Positions 17,044 through 25,202 are shown, counted from the first letter of the stretch. The stretch: DNA of 49,628 nt from Betaproteobacteria bacterium RIFCSPLOWO2_02_FULL_67_26 (GCA_001771935.1 MERD01000110.1:1-49628), one strand, 5' to 3'. Numbers and translations: made by a program. The notes: a model not told the origin generated them from the sequence alone.

Positions 17044-17459
17044 AGGGCCTGTTCGTTGACACCGCGGGCTGGATGGCTTGCGCCGACGCGGGAGACTCTT
17101 CGCACGCGCTGGCTTGCGAGGCGCGCGATTCAGCGCTGCAGCAAGGCGTCTTGCTGGTGACGACGGATTACGTCATGGACGAAACGTTGACGATCATCCG
17201 GATGCGTTTGGGATTGCCAGCCGCGAAAGCGTGGTGGGGGCAAGTCGAAGGCAGTTCGCGGCTGCGGTGGGAATGGATCGGGATGGAGCGCGCCGAGAAG
17301 GCGCGAAAAGCGTTCTTTCGTTACCGCGACAAGAACTACTCCTTCACCGATTGCACCAGCTTGGTGGTGATGCAGGAGCTGCGCCTCAAGCAGGCGTTGA
17401 CCACCGACCGTCATTTCCGGCAGATGGGGTTTCAGGTCTTGCCGCATTCCGCGGAATAG
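17040..17459 (+). CDS. VapC-like PIN-domain toxin
   Basis: 139 residues. PIN ribonuclease fold with acidic residues in the expected places: Asp7 in LFVDTAGW, Asp/Glu in TTDYVMDETLT, Asp in SFTDCTSLVVM and the late Asp of ALTTDRHF. It should cut RNA (tRNA or rRNA in known relatives) when the antitoxin is lost. The start overlaps the antitoxin stop by 4 bases, which couples translation. The pair is isolated and flanked by inverted copies of an intergenic repeat. Confidence 0.88.
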   Translation: MKGLFVDTAGWMACADAGDSSHALACEARDSALQQGVLLVTTDYVMDETLTIIRMRLGLPAAKAWWGQVEGSSRLRWEWIGMERAEKARKAFFRYRDKNYSFTDCTSLVVMQELRLKQALTTDRHFRQMGFQVLPHSAE

Positions 17460-17530
17460 GCGCTGTCGCCCCCGCCTCAAAGCCTTTGTCCCCACGAGAA
17501 GCAACGTCCCAACGAGGGCACCAGTTCTGG

Positions 17531-17640
17531 ATTCTTGTCTTGTTTCACTTGGCGCGCTTGGCGGTTCAATTTTGATCTTGCTTCTCTCGGCGCCTTGGCG
17601 GTTCCATTCTTGTTCTTATTTTTCCTCCGTGTCCTCCGCG
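17531..17640 (-). repeat. intergenic repeat units, right copies
   Basis: At least two units of CTTGGCGCGCTTGGCGGTTC / CTCGGCGCCTTGGCGGTTCC type, separated by CTTG-rich spacers, then CCTCCGTGTCCTCCGCGG. Read on the minus strand, the unit at 17609-17568 resembles the left copy at 16552-16594. They fill the gap between the PIN toxin and ltaE. Confidence 0.65.
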
Positions 17641-17641
17641 G

Positions 17642-18673
17642 TTAGAGGTTCTTCCACAGCTCCGCAAAGGCGCTGACCGCCGCGTCGACGTCGGGGGCGG
17701 AGATGTGGCGGTGCGTGACGAAGCGCAGGACGTGGATGTCGGCCGGCGCGACCAGCACGCCCTTCGCCTTCAGGTCCGCCGACCACTGCGCCGCCCGGCG
17801 CCCGCTCTTCCTCACGTCCGCCCGCACCAGGTTCGTCTCGACGTCCTTCGGGTCGCACAGGCTCGCGTCGATGCGGTGGAAGCCTTCGGCCAGGCGCTTC
17901 GCGCTCTGGTGGTCCTCGGCGAGCCGGGCCGTCATCGTCTCCAGCGCGACGATGCCGGCGGCGGCAAGCGGCCCGGCCTGGCGCATGTTGCCGCCGACCA
18001 TGCGGCGGCAGGCGCGCGCCCGCTCGATGAACGCCGCGGTGCCGCACAGTATCGATCCCACCGGGGCCGACAGGCCCTTCGAAACGCAAAAGCACACGGA
18101 ATCGGAGTGCGCTGAAATTTCAGCGACGGCGCAGCCGAGCGCGACGGCGGCGTTGAAGAGGCGCGCGCCGTCGAGGTGCACCGGCACGTCCTTTTCGCGC
18201 GCGAGCCCGTGCACCGCCGCCATGTGCGCGAGCGGCAGCACGGCGCCGCCGGCGCGGTTGTGGGTATTCTCCATCCAGACCAGCGCCGTGCCCATGTGGT
18301 GACGGGTGAGCGGCCGGACCGCCTCCCGCAGCGCCTCCACGTCCATCGCGCCGCGCCGGCCGGGAATGCCGCGGTGGAAGAGGCCGGCGGCGCCGGCGAT
18401 GCCGCCGAGTTCCGCGTTCAGCGTGTGCGAGCCGTCCTCCAGCAGCACTTCGCCGCCGCGGCCCGCGTGCGCGAGCATCGCCACCAGGTTCGCCATGGTG
18501 CCGCTCGGCATGAAGGCGCCGGCTTCCTTGCCGGCGCGCGCGGCGGCCAGCGCCTCGAGCTTGCGCACGGTCTCGTCGCCGTCGCGCGAGTCGTCGCCGA
18601 AGGTCGCCTCGCGCATGGACTCGAGCATCGCCTCGGTCGGGCGGGTGACGGTGTCGCTTCGGAGGTCGATCAT
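17642..18673 (-). CDS. ltaE: low-specificity L-threonine aldolase
   Basis: 343 residues, a fold-type I pyridoxal-phosphate enzyme that splits L-threonine and L-allo-threonine to glycine and acetaldehyde. MIDLRSDTVTRPTEAM is the family start. His83 (DGSHTL) would stack on the cofactor, Asp168 and Arg171 (HLDGARLFNAA) contact it, and Lys199 (FCVSKGLSAPVGS) forms the Schiff base. It starts 12 nt after the HAD gene, so it is the last gene of a four-gene minus-strand operon. Confidence 0.93.
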   Translation of the reverse strand: MIDLRSDTVTRPTEAMLESMREATFGDDSRDGDETVRKLEALAAARAGKEAGAFMPSGTMANLVAMLAHAGRGGEVLLEDGSHTLNAELGGIAGAAGLFHRGIPGRRGAMDVEALREAVRPLTRHHMGTALVWMENTHNRAGGAVLPLAHMAAVHGLAREKDVPVHLDGARLFNAAVALGCAVAEISAHSDSVCFCVSKGLSAPVGSILCGTAAFIERARACRRMVGGNMRQAGPLAAAGIVALETMTARLAEDHQSAKRLAEGFHRIDASLCDPKDVETNLVRADVRKSGRRAAQWSADLKAKGVLVAPADIHVLRFVTHRHISAPDVDAAVSAFAELWKNL

Positions 18674-18685
18674 GGCGGGGGAGTT

Positions 18686-19480
18686 TTAGCGCGCGGCGAC
18701 GATGCAGTCAACGACCTCGCAAAATCCGGCCCCGGCCGGCGCGTGCGTCACGTATTTCGGCTCCTCCGCGAGCTGGCCGGCAAATGCCCGGACGTTGGCG
18801 ACGCCCACCGAATGCGGAAAGAACGCGAACATCGGCGCGTCGTTGGGCGAGTCGCCGACGAAGACATAGGCGCCGCGTTCCTGTTCGAGGTCCACGCCGA
18901 ACGCCTCGCGCATCAGGGTCCGGGTCATGGCGAGCTTGTCGTAGGCGCCGAACCAGCCGTTGACATGGATCGAGCTCACCTTGGCCGTGAGCCCCCGCGC
19001 CCGCATCAACGCGACGATGCGGTCCACCGCCTCGCGCCCGAGCGGCGCGACATCCTCGCGGTAATCGATCGCGAGGTCGGTCTCGCGGTAGGGCTGGTCG
19101 GCGGCGACCGCGCAACCCGGCACGGACCGCACGATTTCCGCCGCGATCGCCTCCAGCCGCCCGCGGTTCCTTGCCCGCGTCGCGGCCTCGTCCGCGAAAG
19201 TTCGCCGCATCACGCGCCGGACCCGGTCGTAGCGGAAGTAGAACGCGCCGTTTTCCCCGACCACCGCGGCGGCCGGCCACATGCGCGCGATGTGGTCGCA
19301 CCACCCCGCGGGGCGGCCGGTGATCGGAACGACGAGCAGGCCGGCCCGGCCCAGGCGCTCCATCGCCGCATAGGCCCCGGCCGTGAGCTGCCCGCCGGTC
19401 GTGAGCGTGTCGTCGATATCGCAGAAAACGCCTTTGACGGCCCGGCGTGCCGCGAGGGGGAAATCGCCGAGGGGCAGCAT
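18686..19480 (-). CDS. HAD-IIB family hydrolase (sugar-phosphatase-like)
   Basis: 264 residues. Motif I DIDDTLTTGG (nucleophile and acid/base Asp), motif II around PITGRPAG, the C2B-type cap in the middle, and motif IV GDSPNDAPMF. This matches subclass IIB, which includes sucrose-phosphate and mannosyl-3-phosphoglycerate phosphatases. The substrate cannot be told from sequence. The ATG overlaps the stop of the gene before by one base (TGATG), so the two are coupled. Confidence 0.85.
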   Translation of the reverse strand: MLPLGDFPLAARRAVKGVFCDIDDTLTTGGQLTAGAYAAMERLGRAGLLVVPITGRPAGWCDHIARMWPAAAVVGENGAFYFRYDRVRRVMRRTFADEAATRARNRGRLEAIAAEIVRSVPGCAVAADQPYRETDLAIDYREDVAPLGREAVDRIVALMRARGLTAKVSSIHVNGWFGAYDKLAMTRTLMREAFGVDLEQERGAYVFVGDSPNDAPMFAFFPHSVGVANVRAFAGQLAEEPKYVTHAPAGAGFCEVVDCIVAAR

Positions 19481-20088
19481 CAGCGGCAGACTTCCTCTCC
19501 CGCCGGCGGCTCGGGTCGCGCGACGAAGCCGAAGCGCCGCGCCACGTCGCCGGAGCCGATCGGCTCGATCCGGACGCGGGACTCACGGAAATTCAGCCAT
19601 ATCGGCACCGCCCTGCCCTGCTGCGCGAGCTCCATGAGCTCGTCGAGGACCGCTTCGGCGAGCGGGTTGCCGCCGGCGTCGATCAGGCAGGGCGGCAACC
19701 GGTCGAGATCGCGGTCATGGACGATGCCGACCCCGTGCTCGGTCTGCAGCAGCGTCGCGCCGCTGTCGTCGATCCAGGCGCCGCCGACGGCCGCAACCGG
19801 ACTGCCGTTGTGGGCCTCGAGCGCCAGCGGCGCGCCTTCGGCGCTCACGATCCGGAATACGTAAGGCGTGTAAGCCAGGTCGACGAATACGCGCTGCGGC
19901 CCGTTCTGGAAGAACCAGCAACCGCGCAGGTCGCGCGAATAATTGCGGCCGATGAAGTCGGCGACCAGTTGATTCTGTACGCGCTCGCCCTTGATCAGCC
20001 AGTTGCCGCGGCGGTCGAGCGCGAGCCAGCCGTAGACCGCCGGCACGTTGGGCCATTTGGCCATGCCGCGGAGAACGATTTCATCCAT
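19480..20088 (-). CDS. conserved DUF2946-like betaproteobacterial protein
   Basis: 202 residues with no signal peptide or membrane segment. It starts MDEIVLRGMAKWPNVPAVYG and contains GCWFFQNGPQRVFVDLAYTP, which I recall from conserved betaproteobacterial proteins carrying a DUF2946- or DUF2944-type label; the exact number is uncertain. The middle repeats short GAWIDDSGATLL-type beta hairpins. It lies 34 nt after the EF-G paralogue and is coupled to the HAD gene. Function unknown. Confidence 0.65.
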   Translation of the reverse strand: MDEIVLRGMAKWPNVPAVYGWLALDRRGNWLIKGERVQNQLVADFIGRNYSRDLRGCWFFQNGPQRVFVDLAYTPYVFRIVSAEGAPLALEAHNGSPVAAVGGAWIDDSGATLLQTEHGVGIVHDRDLDRLPPCLIDAGGNPLAEAVLDELMELAQQGRAVPIWLNFRESRVRIEPIGSGDVARRFGFVARPEPPAGEEVCR

Positions 20089-20122
20089 GACACCCCGTTC
20101 ACTCGTTCACCCGCCCGCTCGT

Positions 20123-22177
20123 CTACTGCTCCTCGGCGTGCACGGCGGTCTTGGCGTGCTGCTCGGCGAGCGTCTTCTGGAGGTTGGGCGGCACCGGGTC
20201 GTAGCGGGCGAACTCGATCGAGAACGAGCCCTGGCCGGCGGTCACGGATTTCAGCCGCGCCTGGTAGTTGTTCAGTTCCGACAGCGGCACCTGGCCCTTG
20301 ATCACCAGCGTGCCCGGGGCGAGCGAGTCGGTGCCGCTCAGCTGGCCGCGGCGGGAAGAGAGATCGCCCGCGATGTCGCCCATGGCGCCTTCGGGCGCGT
20401 TGATCTCGATGTTGACGATGGGCTCGAGGATGATCGCGCGCGCCTTGCCGATGGCGTCCATGAACGCGCGCTTGCCGGCGGAGATGAAGGCGATTTCCTT
20501 CGAGTCCACGTCATGGTACTTGCCGTCGTAAACGATGACGCGCACGTCGTGCACCGGGTAGCCCGCGACCGGCCCCGTTTCCAGCACCTGCCGCACGCCC
20601 TTCTCGACGGCGGGGATGAACTGGTGCGGGATGGCGCCGCCCTTCACCTGGTCCACGAACTCGAAGCCCGCGCCGCGCTTCAGCGGCTCGACCTTGAGGA
20701 ATACCTCGCCGAACTGGCCCGCGCCCCCGGTCTGCTTCTTGTGGCGGTGATGGCCTTCCGCCCTGGCGGTGATGGATTCGCGGTAGGGAATGCGCGGCGG
20801 CCTGGTCGTGACCTCGACGTGGTACTGGCTCGCCATGCGGTCGAGGATGTAGCGCATGTGCAGGTCGCCGAGCCCGCTGATGATGGTCTGGTTGACGGTG
20901 GCGTTGTGCTCGATTTTGAAGGTGGGATCCTCGGCGGCGAGCTTGTGCAGCGCGTCCGAGATCTTCTGCTCGTCGCCGCGGCGCTTGGGCTCGATCGCGA
21001 GCGAGTGCATCGGGGCCGGAAACTCGAGCGGCACGAGGTGGATGTGGTCCTCTTCGTGCGAGTCGTGCAGCACGGCATCGAATTTGATTTCGTCCACTTT
21101 CGCGACCGCCCCGATGTCGCCGGGCACCAGCGCATCGGTCTCGACGAAGTCCTTGCCCTGCAGCAGGTAGGCGTGGCCGACCTTGAACGCTTTTTTCCCC
21201 TCGCCGATGAAGAGCTGGGAATCCTTGGTGATCGTGCCCTGGTGCACCCGGAACACGCCGACCTTGCCCACGAAGGGGTCGATCATCACCTTGAAAACGT
21301 GCGCGAGCACGTGCTGCTTCGGGTCGGGCTCCGCGCGCACCGGCTGGGCGTTCCCGCCCTCGCCCTTGAGGAACTGCGGCGGGTTGCCTTCCGTGGGGTT
21401 GGGCATCAGCTTGACGATGATATCGAGCAGCTCCGCGACGCCGGCGCCGTTGCGCGCGGAAACGAAGCACACCGGGATGAGGTGGCCCTCACGCAGCGCC
21501 TTCTCGAATGGCGCGTGCAGCTCCTCGGGCGCAACCTCGCCCTTCTCGAGGTATTTCGCCATCAACTCCTCGTCCACCTCGACCACCTGGTCCACCAGCG
21601 CGCTGTGCGCTTCCTCGACCGACGAGAAGTCCGACTCGCCGGAGGGCGTGAAGAAGCAGTCCACCACGCGCCTGCCCCCGTCCGCGGGCAGGTTGATCGG
21701 CAGGCATTCCTTGCCGAAGGCCGCCTGGATCTTGCCGAGCAGCCCCGGCAGGTCCACGTTCTCGGCATCGATCTTGTTGACGACGACCATGCGGCAGAGC
21801 TCGCGCTTTCGCGCCCATTGCATCATGCGGCTCGTGATCATCTCGATGCCGTTCTGGGCGTTGACCACGATGGCGGCGGTTTCCACCGCGGGAAGCGCCC
21901 CGATCGCCCGGCCGATGAAATCGGGCAGGCCCGGCGTGTCGATCAGGTGCACGCGGGTGTCGCGGTGCTGCAGGTGCACGATGGAGGCGTTCAGCGAATG
22001 CTGGTATTGCTTTTCGAGCGGGTCGAAATCGCACACCGTGGTGCCCTTCTCCACGCTGCCCGCCGCGTTGGTCGCCCCCGCCTTCAGGAGCAGGGCCTCG
22101 GCCAACGTGGTCTTGCCCGAGCCGCCGTGGCCGGCAAGGGCAAAAGTGCGGATCGCTTCCGGGGAAAACTTGGGCAT
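20123..22177 (-). CDS. EF-G-like translational GTPase (FusA paralogue, EF-G2 type)
   Basis: 684 residues with the five-domain EF-G layout. P-loop GHGGSGKTTL near residue 17, G3 DTPGLPDF, G4 VVVNKIDAEN, and domain IV/V motifs through to GTLVIKGQVPLSELNNYQ. The P-loop differs from canonical EF-G (AHIDAGKTT), and the switch I threonine motif (RGITI) is replaced by HSLNASI. These are marks of the EF-G2-like paralogue, which lacks an established core role in translocation. The usual rpsL-rpsG-fusA-tuf context is absent; instead it heads an operon with an unknown protein, a HAD phosphatase and threonine aldolase. Confidence 0.88.
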   Translation of the reverse strand: MPKFSPEAIRTFALAGHGGSGKTTLAEALLLKAGATNAAGSVEKGTTVCDFDPLEKQYQHSLNASIVHLQHRDTRVHLIDTPGLPDFIGRAIGALPAVETAAIVVNAQNGIEMITSRMMQWARKRELCRMVVVNKIDAENVDLPGLLGKIQAAFGKECLPINLPADGGRRVVDCFFTPSGESDFSSVEEAHSALVDQVVEVDEELMAKYLEKGEVAPEELHAPFEKALREGHLIPVCFVSARNGAGVAELLDIIVKLMPNPTEGNPPQFLKGEGGNAQPVRAEPDPKQHVLAHVFKVMIDPFVGKVGVFRVHQGTITKDSQLFIGEGKKAFKVGHAYLLQGKDFVETDALVPGDIGAVAKVDEIKFDAVLHDSHEEDHIHLVPLEFPAPMHSLAIEPKRRGDEQKISDALHKLAAEDPTFKIEHNATVNQTIISGLGDLHMRYILDRMASQYHVEVTTRPPRIPYRESITARAEGHHRHKKQTGGAGQFGEVFLKVEPLKRGAGFEFVDQVKGGAIPHQFIPAVEKGVRQVLETGPVAGYPVHDVRVIVYDGKYHDVDSKEIAFISAGKRAFMDAIGKARAIILEPIVNIEINAPEGAMGDIAGDLSSRRGQLSGTDSLAPGTLVIKGQVPLSELNNYQARLKSVTAGQGSFSIEFARYDPVPPNLQKTLAEQHAKTAVHAEEQ

Positions 22178-22228
22178 GTCGGACTCCTCCGGCCCTCTTG
22201 TGCGCGGGAATGCTGGGGGGTTAGTCGA

Positions 22229-22257
22229 GTATAAACGGGGCTCCGCCCCCCATTCAA
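22229..22257 (-). promoter_or_regulatory. candidate sigma-70 promoter for the EF-G-like operon
   Basis: On the minus strand TTGAAT (22257-22252) and TTATAC (22234-22229) are 17 nt apart. Start of transcription would be near 22222, about 45 nt ahead of the ATG at 22177. Confidence 0.5.
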
Positions 22258-22330
22258 GCCAACCCCGGCGGGCCTTTGCCGGCGTTTACAGTCGAGCATC
22301 GATTCGATGCCCAACCGGAAGGAGAAAGGC

Positions 22331-23116
22331 ATGAAACTCAGTATGATCGCGGCGGGCGCCCTGCTGTGCGGGCTCGCGGGCCCGGCCGCGGCAGCCGGCA
22401 ACCTCGCGGACGTGACGGTCCACGACCGCGCCGACGGCCGCGCGCTGCCCGTCTACCGCCACCACGGCCGCTATTACGTCGTGGGCGCGCCCGGCAACGA
22501 GTACCGCGTCCGGGTGCGCAACCGCACCGGCGGCGACATCCTGGCCGTGGTGTCGGTGGACGGGGTCAACGCGGTGAGCGGGGAGACGGCCAACTGGGAC
22601 CAGGCCGGCTACGTCCTGGGGCCGCGCCAGGGATTCGACGTCAAGGGCTGGCGCAAGAGCCTGGAACGGGTCGCGGCGTTCTACTTCACCGATCACCGGA
22701 ACTCGTACGCCGCCCGCACCGGGCGGCCGGACAACGTCGGCGTGATCGGGGTCGCCGTGTTCCGCAGGAAAGCGGAGCCGGGGGCGCGCGATGACAGCCC
22801 GTATCCCGCGGGCGCTGATGCCATGTCCGGGGCCGGAACGGGCGCCGCCCGCTCGGCGGAGAGCGTGGCCAGCGCGCGCGATGCGCCCTCCCCGCGCGCA
22901 CCGCGGAAATCGTCCTCCCTCGGCACCGGACATGGCCGCAGCGTGAGCTCGAGCGTCACCGCCACGGAGTTCGAGCGGGCGACGGACTATCCCGAGGAGG
23001 TGGTCGCGATTCATTACGATACCCGCGCGAACCTGGTGGCGATGGGCGTGATCCGGGCGCCGCGCGTGGCGCTGCCCTCGCCGTTTCCAGGGCAGTTCGT
23101 TCCTGACCCGAGGTGA
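22331..23116 (+). CDS. exported protein of the ECF sigma operon
   Basis: 261 residues. A signal peptide covers residues 1 to about 22 (MIAAGALLCGLAGPAAAAG). The conserved part (about 25-150) contains DGRALPVYRHHGRYYV, GNEYRVRVRNRTGGDILAVV and VSVDGVNAVSGETANW, a beta-rich domain with no recognised catalytic residues. Residues 160-230 are low-complexity Ser/Ala/Pro, and the end is again conserved (ATDYPEEVVAIHYDTRANLV). I recall this domain next to ECF sigma factors in Burkholderiales; function unknown, perhaps a periplasmic stress target or sensor. It is 60 nt before the sigma gene. Confidence 0.7.
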   Translation: MKLSMIAAGALLCGLAGPAAAAGNLADVTVHDRADGRALPVYRHHGRYYVVGAPGNEYRVRVRNRTGGDILAVVSVDGVNAVSGETANWDQAGYVLGPRQGFDVKGWRKSLERVAAFYFTDHRNSYAARTGRPDNVGVIGVAVFRRKAEPGARDDSPYPAGADAMSGAGTGAARSAESVASARDAPSPRAPRKSSSLGTGHGRSVSSSVTATEFERATDYPEEVVAIHYDTRANLVAMGVIRAPRVALPSPFPGQFVPDPR

Positions 23117-23144
23117 TATTCGCGCCCCGCTTCCCATTTACCGG

Positions 23145-23174
23145 CGGGTTGGCAGGGGGCATACTGCCAACCCG
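23145..23174 (+). promoter_or_regulatory. hairpin directly in front of the sigma-factor start codon
   Basis: Perfect 11-bp arms CGGGTTGGCAG (23145-23155) and CTGCCAACCCG (23164-23174) with an 8-nt loop GGGGCATA. The second arm ends 2 nt before the ATG of the ECF sigma gene. The only Shine-Dalgarno-like purines (GCAGGGGG) are in the arm and loop. It could limit translation of the sigma factor, or end transcripts of the gene before. Confidence 0.65.
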
Positions 23175-23176
23175 TT

Positions 23177-23743
23177 ATGTCCTGGGGCGCGGAGAGCAGC
23201 GATGAAGAGCTCATGCTCGGCTATCGCGACGGCGATGCGGGCGCGTTCGACAGCCTGTATGCGCGCCACAAGGGCGGGCTCTACCGCTACCTGCTGCGGC
23301 AGTGCCGCGATGCGGCGGCGGCCGAGGAGCTGTTCCAGGACGTGTGGATGAACCTCATCCGGGCGCGCGCCGGCTATACCGTCCAGGCGAAATTCACCAC
23401 CTACCTCTATCGCCTCGCGCACAACCGGCTGATCGACCATTACCGCAAGCACGCCCGCGCCACCGCGGTTGCCTTCGACGACGAGGGCGGCGACGCGCTG
23501 CTGGAGCTGCCCGACGACCGTGTGCGGCCGGCGGACGACATCCTCGATGCGAAGCGGCGGGCGGCGCGCCTCCTGGAGTTGATCGCCACGCTGCCCCCGG
23601 CGCAGCGCGAGGCGTTCCTGCTGCAACAGGAGGGGGGCATGAGCGTGGAGGCGATTGCGCAAGCGACCGGCGTCACGCGGGAGACCGCGAAGAGCCGGCT
23701 GCGCTACGCGCTGGCGAAACTGCGGCAGGGGCTGGGCGAATGA
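23177..23743 (+). CDS. ECF-type RNA polymerase sigma factor
   Basis: 188 residues. Region 2 spans about 25-95 (FDSLYARHKGGLYRYLLR, then FTTYLYRLAHNRLIDHYRKH). Region 4 spans about 130-185 (LPPAQREAFLLQQEGGMSVE, then an HTH around TRETAKSRLRYALAKLR). It directs RNA polymerase to stress promoters. Its target sequence cannot be derived here. It overlaps the next gene by 4 bases (ATGA), and that gene has one membrane segment, as expected for its regulator. A hairpin occupies the ribosome-binding region. The gene sits in a four-gene operon. Confidence 0.93.
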   Translation: MSWGAESSDEELMLGYRDGDAGAFDSLYARHKGGLYRYLLRQCRDAAAAEELFQDVWMNLIRARAGYTVQAKFTTYLYRLAHNRLIDHYRKHARATAVAFDDEGGDALLELPDDRVRPADDILDAKRRAARLLELIATLPPAQREAFLLQQEGGMSVEAIAQATGVTRETAKSRLRYALAKLRQGLGE

Positions 23744-24585
23744 CGGTGAACGACCGCAATAGCGGTGGCCTGCCCGGCGCGGAGGAGCGCGACTCCCGCC
23801 TCGACCGCCTCTACCGCGAAGCGGAGCGCGCGGGGCCGCCGGCGCACCTCGACGCCGCCCTGCTCGCCGCGGCGCGCCGGGAGGTCGGAGCGCGCCCGCG
23901 CCCGCTCGCCTCGGCGCTGCGCAAGTGGCGCGTGCCGGTCTCGATTGCCGCGCTGGTGGTATTGAGCGTGAGCCTGGTCACGCTGGTCCGGGAGGAGGGC
24001 GGCGATGAGCTCATGAAGGTTGCGCCGGGCACGCCGCCCGCTCCGAAGCCGTCCGGGATGGCTCCGCCCCCGGCGCAACCGGCGCAGGCGGATGCGGCCA
24101 GGCCGTCGCCCCCGGCGCCCGCGGCGCGCCCGGAGCCTGCCCGACCCGCGCCGCGTGACGACAGGCGCGCCGACGCCCAGGCAGAGCTGGGGACGATGGC
24201 GGACCGGCCGCAGCCCTTCCTGGCCGCGCCGCGCGTCGAGGAGCGTGCCGCCGGCTCACCGCAGGCTGCTCCCGACATGGAGGACGGGGCAATGCGCGCG
24301 CCGGCGGCCGTGGCCCGGCGCAGCGCCAAATCGGTGGCAAGCGGCGCGCCCGCCGCCGAGGTGGAAAGCGCCAGGATGATGGCCGGATCCGCCCAATCCG
24401 GGGTCCCGGGGCAGGGCAAGGCGCCGCCGTGGCAGGGATACGAAAAGGAGCCGCCGCAGAAGTGGCTCGATCGTATAGCGGAACTCAGGAGGCAGGGTGA
24501 GACGGCGGTTGCCGGGGAGATGCTGGCCGAATTCAAGCGGCGCTTCCCCGACCACCCGCTGCCACCCGACCCGGGTGCTCGATGA
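23740..24585 (+). CDS. membrane protein, probable anti-sigma factor
   Basis: 281 residues. A cytoplasmic N part (1-66) is rich in Arg/Glu, then comes one membrane helix (about 67-87, VPVSIAALVVLSVSLVTLV). A long Pro/Ala-rich periplasmic stretch (about 100-235) ends in a small helical domain (WLDRIAELRRQGETAVAGEM). The single membrane pass and the 4-base overlap with the sigma gene make an anti-sigma role likely. I see no zinc-binding HxxxCxxC motif, so it is not a ZAS-type anti-sigma factor. The terminal domain resembles those of other membrane partners of ECF factors. Confidence 0.7.
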   Translation: MTVNDRNSGGLPGAEERDSRLDRLYREAERAGPPAHLDAALLAAARREVGARPRPLASALRKWRVPVSIAALVVLSVSLVTLVREEGGDELMKVAPGTPPAPKPSGMAPPPAQPAQADAARPSPPAPAARPEPARPAPRDDRRADAQAELGTMADRPQPFLAAPRVEERAAGSPQAAPDMEDGAMRAPAAVARRSAKSVASGAPAAEVESARMMAGSAQSGVPGQGKAPPWQGYEKEPPQKWLDRIAELRRQGETAVAGEMLAEFKRRFPDHPLPPDPGAR

Positions 24586-24782
24586 GCCGGAGCGATCAGC
24601 CCATCGCGGACGCCGATCCGCGACCCTTGCCGCCCAGGGAGCCGGCCCTGGAGGAGTGCTGCAAAGGGGGGTGTGAGCCGTGCGTTTTTGACCGCTACTA
24701 CGATGCCTTGGAGCGCCACCGCGAGAGCCTCCAGGCCTGGCTACTTCGTCACCCGGACGCCAGCGTGGATCGAGCGCCATGA
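24582..24782 (+). CDS. oxidoreductase-like (PF09791-type) Cys-rich small protein
   Basis: 66 residues. The core ECCKGGCEPCVFDRYYDALE matches the 'oxidoreductase-like, N-terminal' motif, with four conserved Cys. No other domain is present. It overlaps the anti-sigma gene by 4 bases (ATGA), so it belongs to the sigma operon. The Cys cluster may bind metal or act in thiol redox; no function is established. Confidence 0.8.
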   Translation: MSRSDQPIADADPRPLPPREPALEECCKGGCEPCVFDRYYDALERHRESLQAWLLRHPDASVDRAP

Positions 24783-25202
24783 ATGAGGCCCATTTCACTT
24801 ACTTAAGTAATTGGTTTTAAAAGTAAAAGGTGTAAAGTTTTGAACACATGCCCCACCCATCTGTCCAAATTCGGTCCAGCTTCGGTTTCAGTCATAACGC
24901 ATTGCACCATTGCATGTCATTGTTTATTAAATAGACTTGACAAAACATATGGATACATGCATAATTCGCGCGTTTTGCGTTGCAGCAAACTAGCGCTTGC
25001 AGCGGTCCGGCGCCGTCATTGAGGTTACAGAAACATTGCGGCCTCTGACCCTAGCCACTAGAATTAGCCAGTTTCCACACAGGCGGCACAACTTATAGTG
25101 GTTGGTACCGGACCGATTCTTAGACGAGGTGTGCTGCTGCCCCGGCGGACGAATACGTGGCCGGCGCAGCCCAGGTGCCGCAACAAGGGAAAGGCCGTTA
25201 TC
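24783..25202 (+). other. AT-rich intergenic region with promoter and palindrome
   Basis: About 420 bases with no convincing gene. The stretch 24790-24970 is far richer in A/T than its surroundings. It holds a perfect 12-bp palindrome TTACTTAAGTAA (24799-24810) and a strong promoter at 24937-24965. If that promoter serves the lytic transglycosylase, the transcript has an untranslated leader of about 230 nt, or a small RNA could be made here. A 60-codon open frame (24840-25022) spans the promoter and was not accepted. Confidence 0.55.
24937..24965 (+). promoter_or_regulatory. near-consensus sigma-70 promoter
   Basis: TTGACA (24937-24942), 17-nt spacer, CATAAT (24960-24965). It is the best promoter match in the window. 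Transcription would start near 24972 toward the lytic transglycosylase gene. Confidence 0.75.

Noticed and set aside
24840-25022. 60-codon open frame in the AT-rich gap
   Set aside because: It runs through the -35 and -10 elements, has no ribosome-binding site and odd Cys/His content; more likely non-coding.
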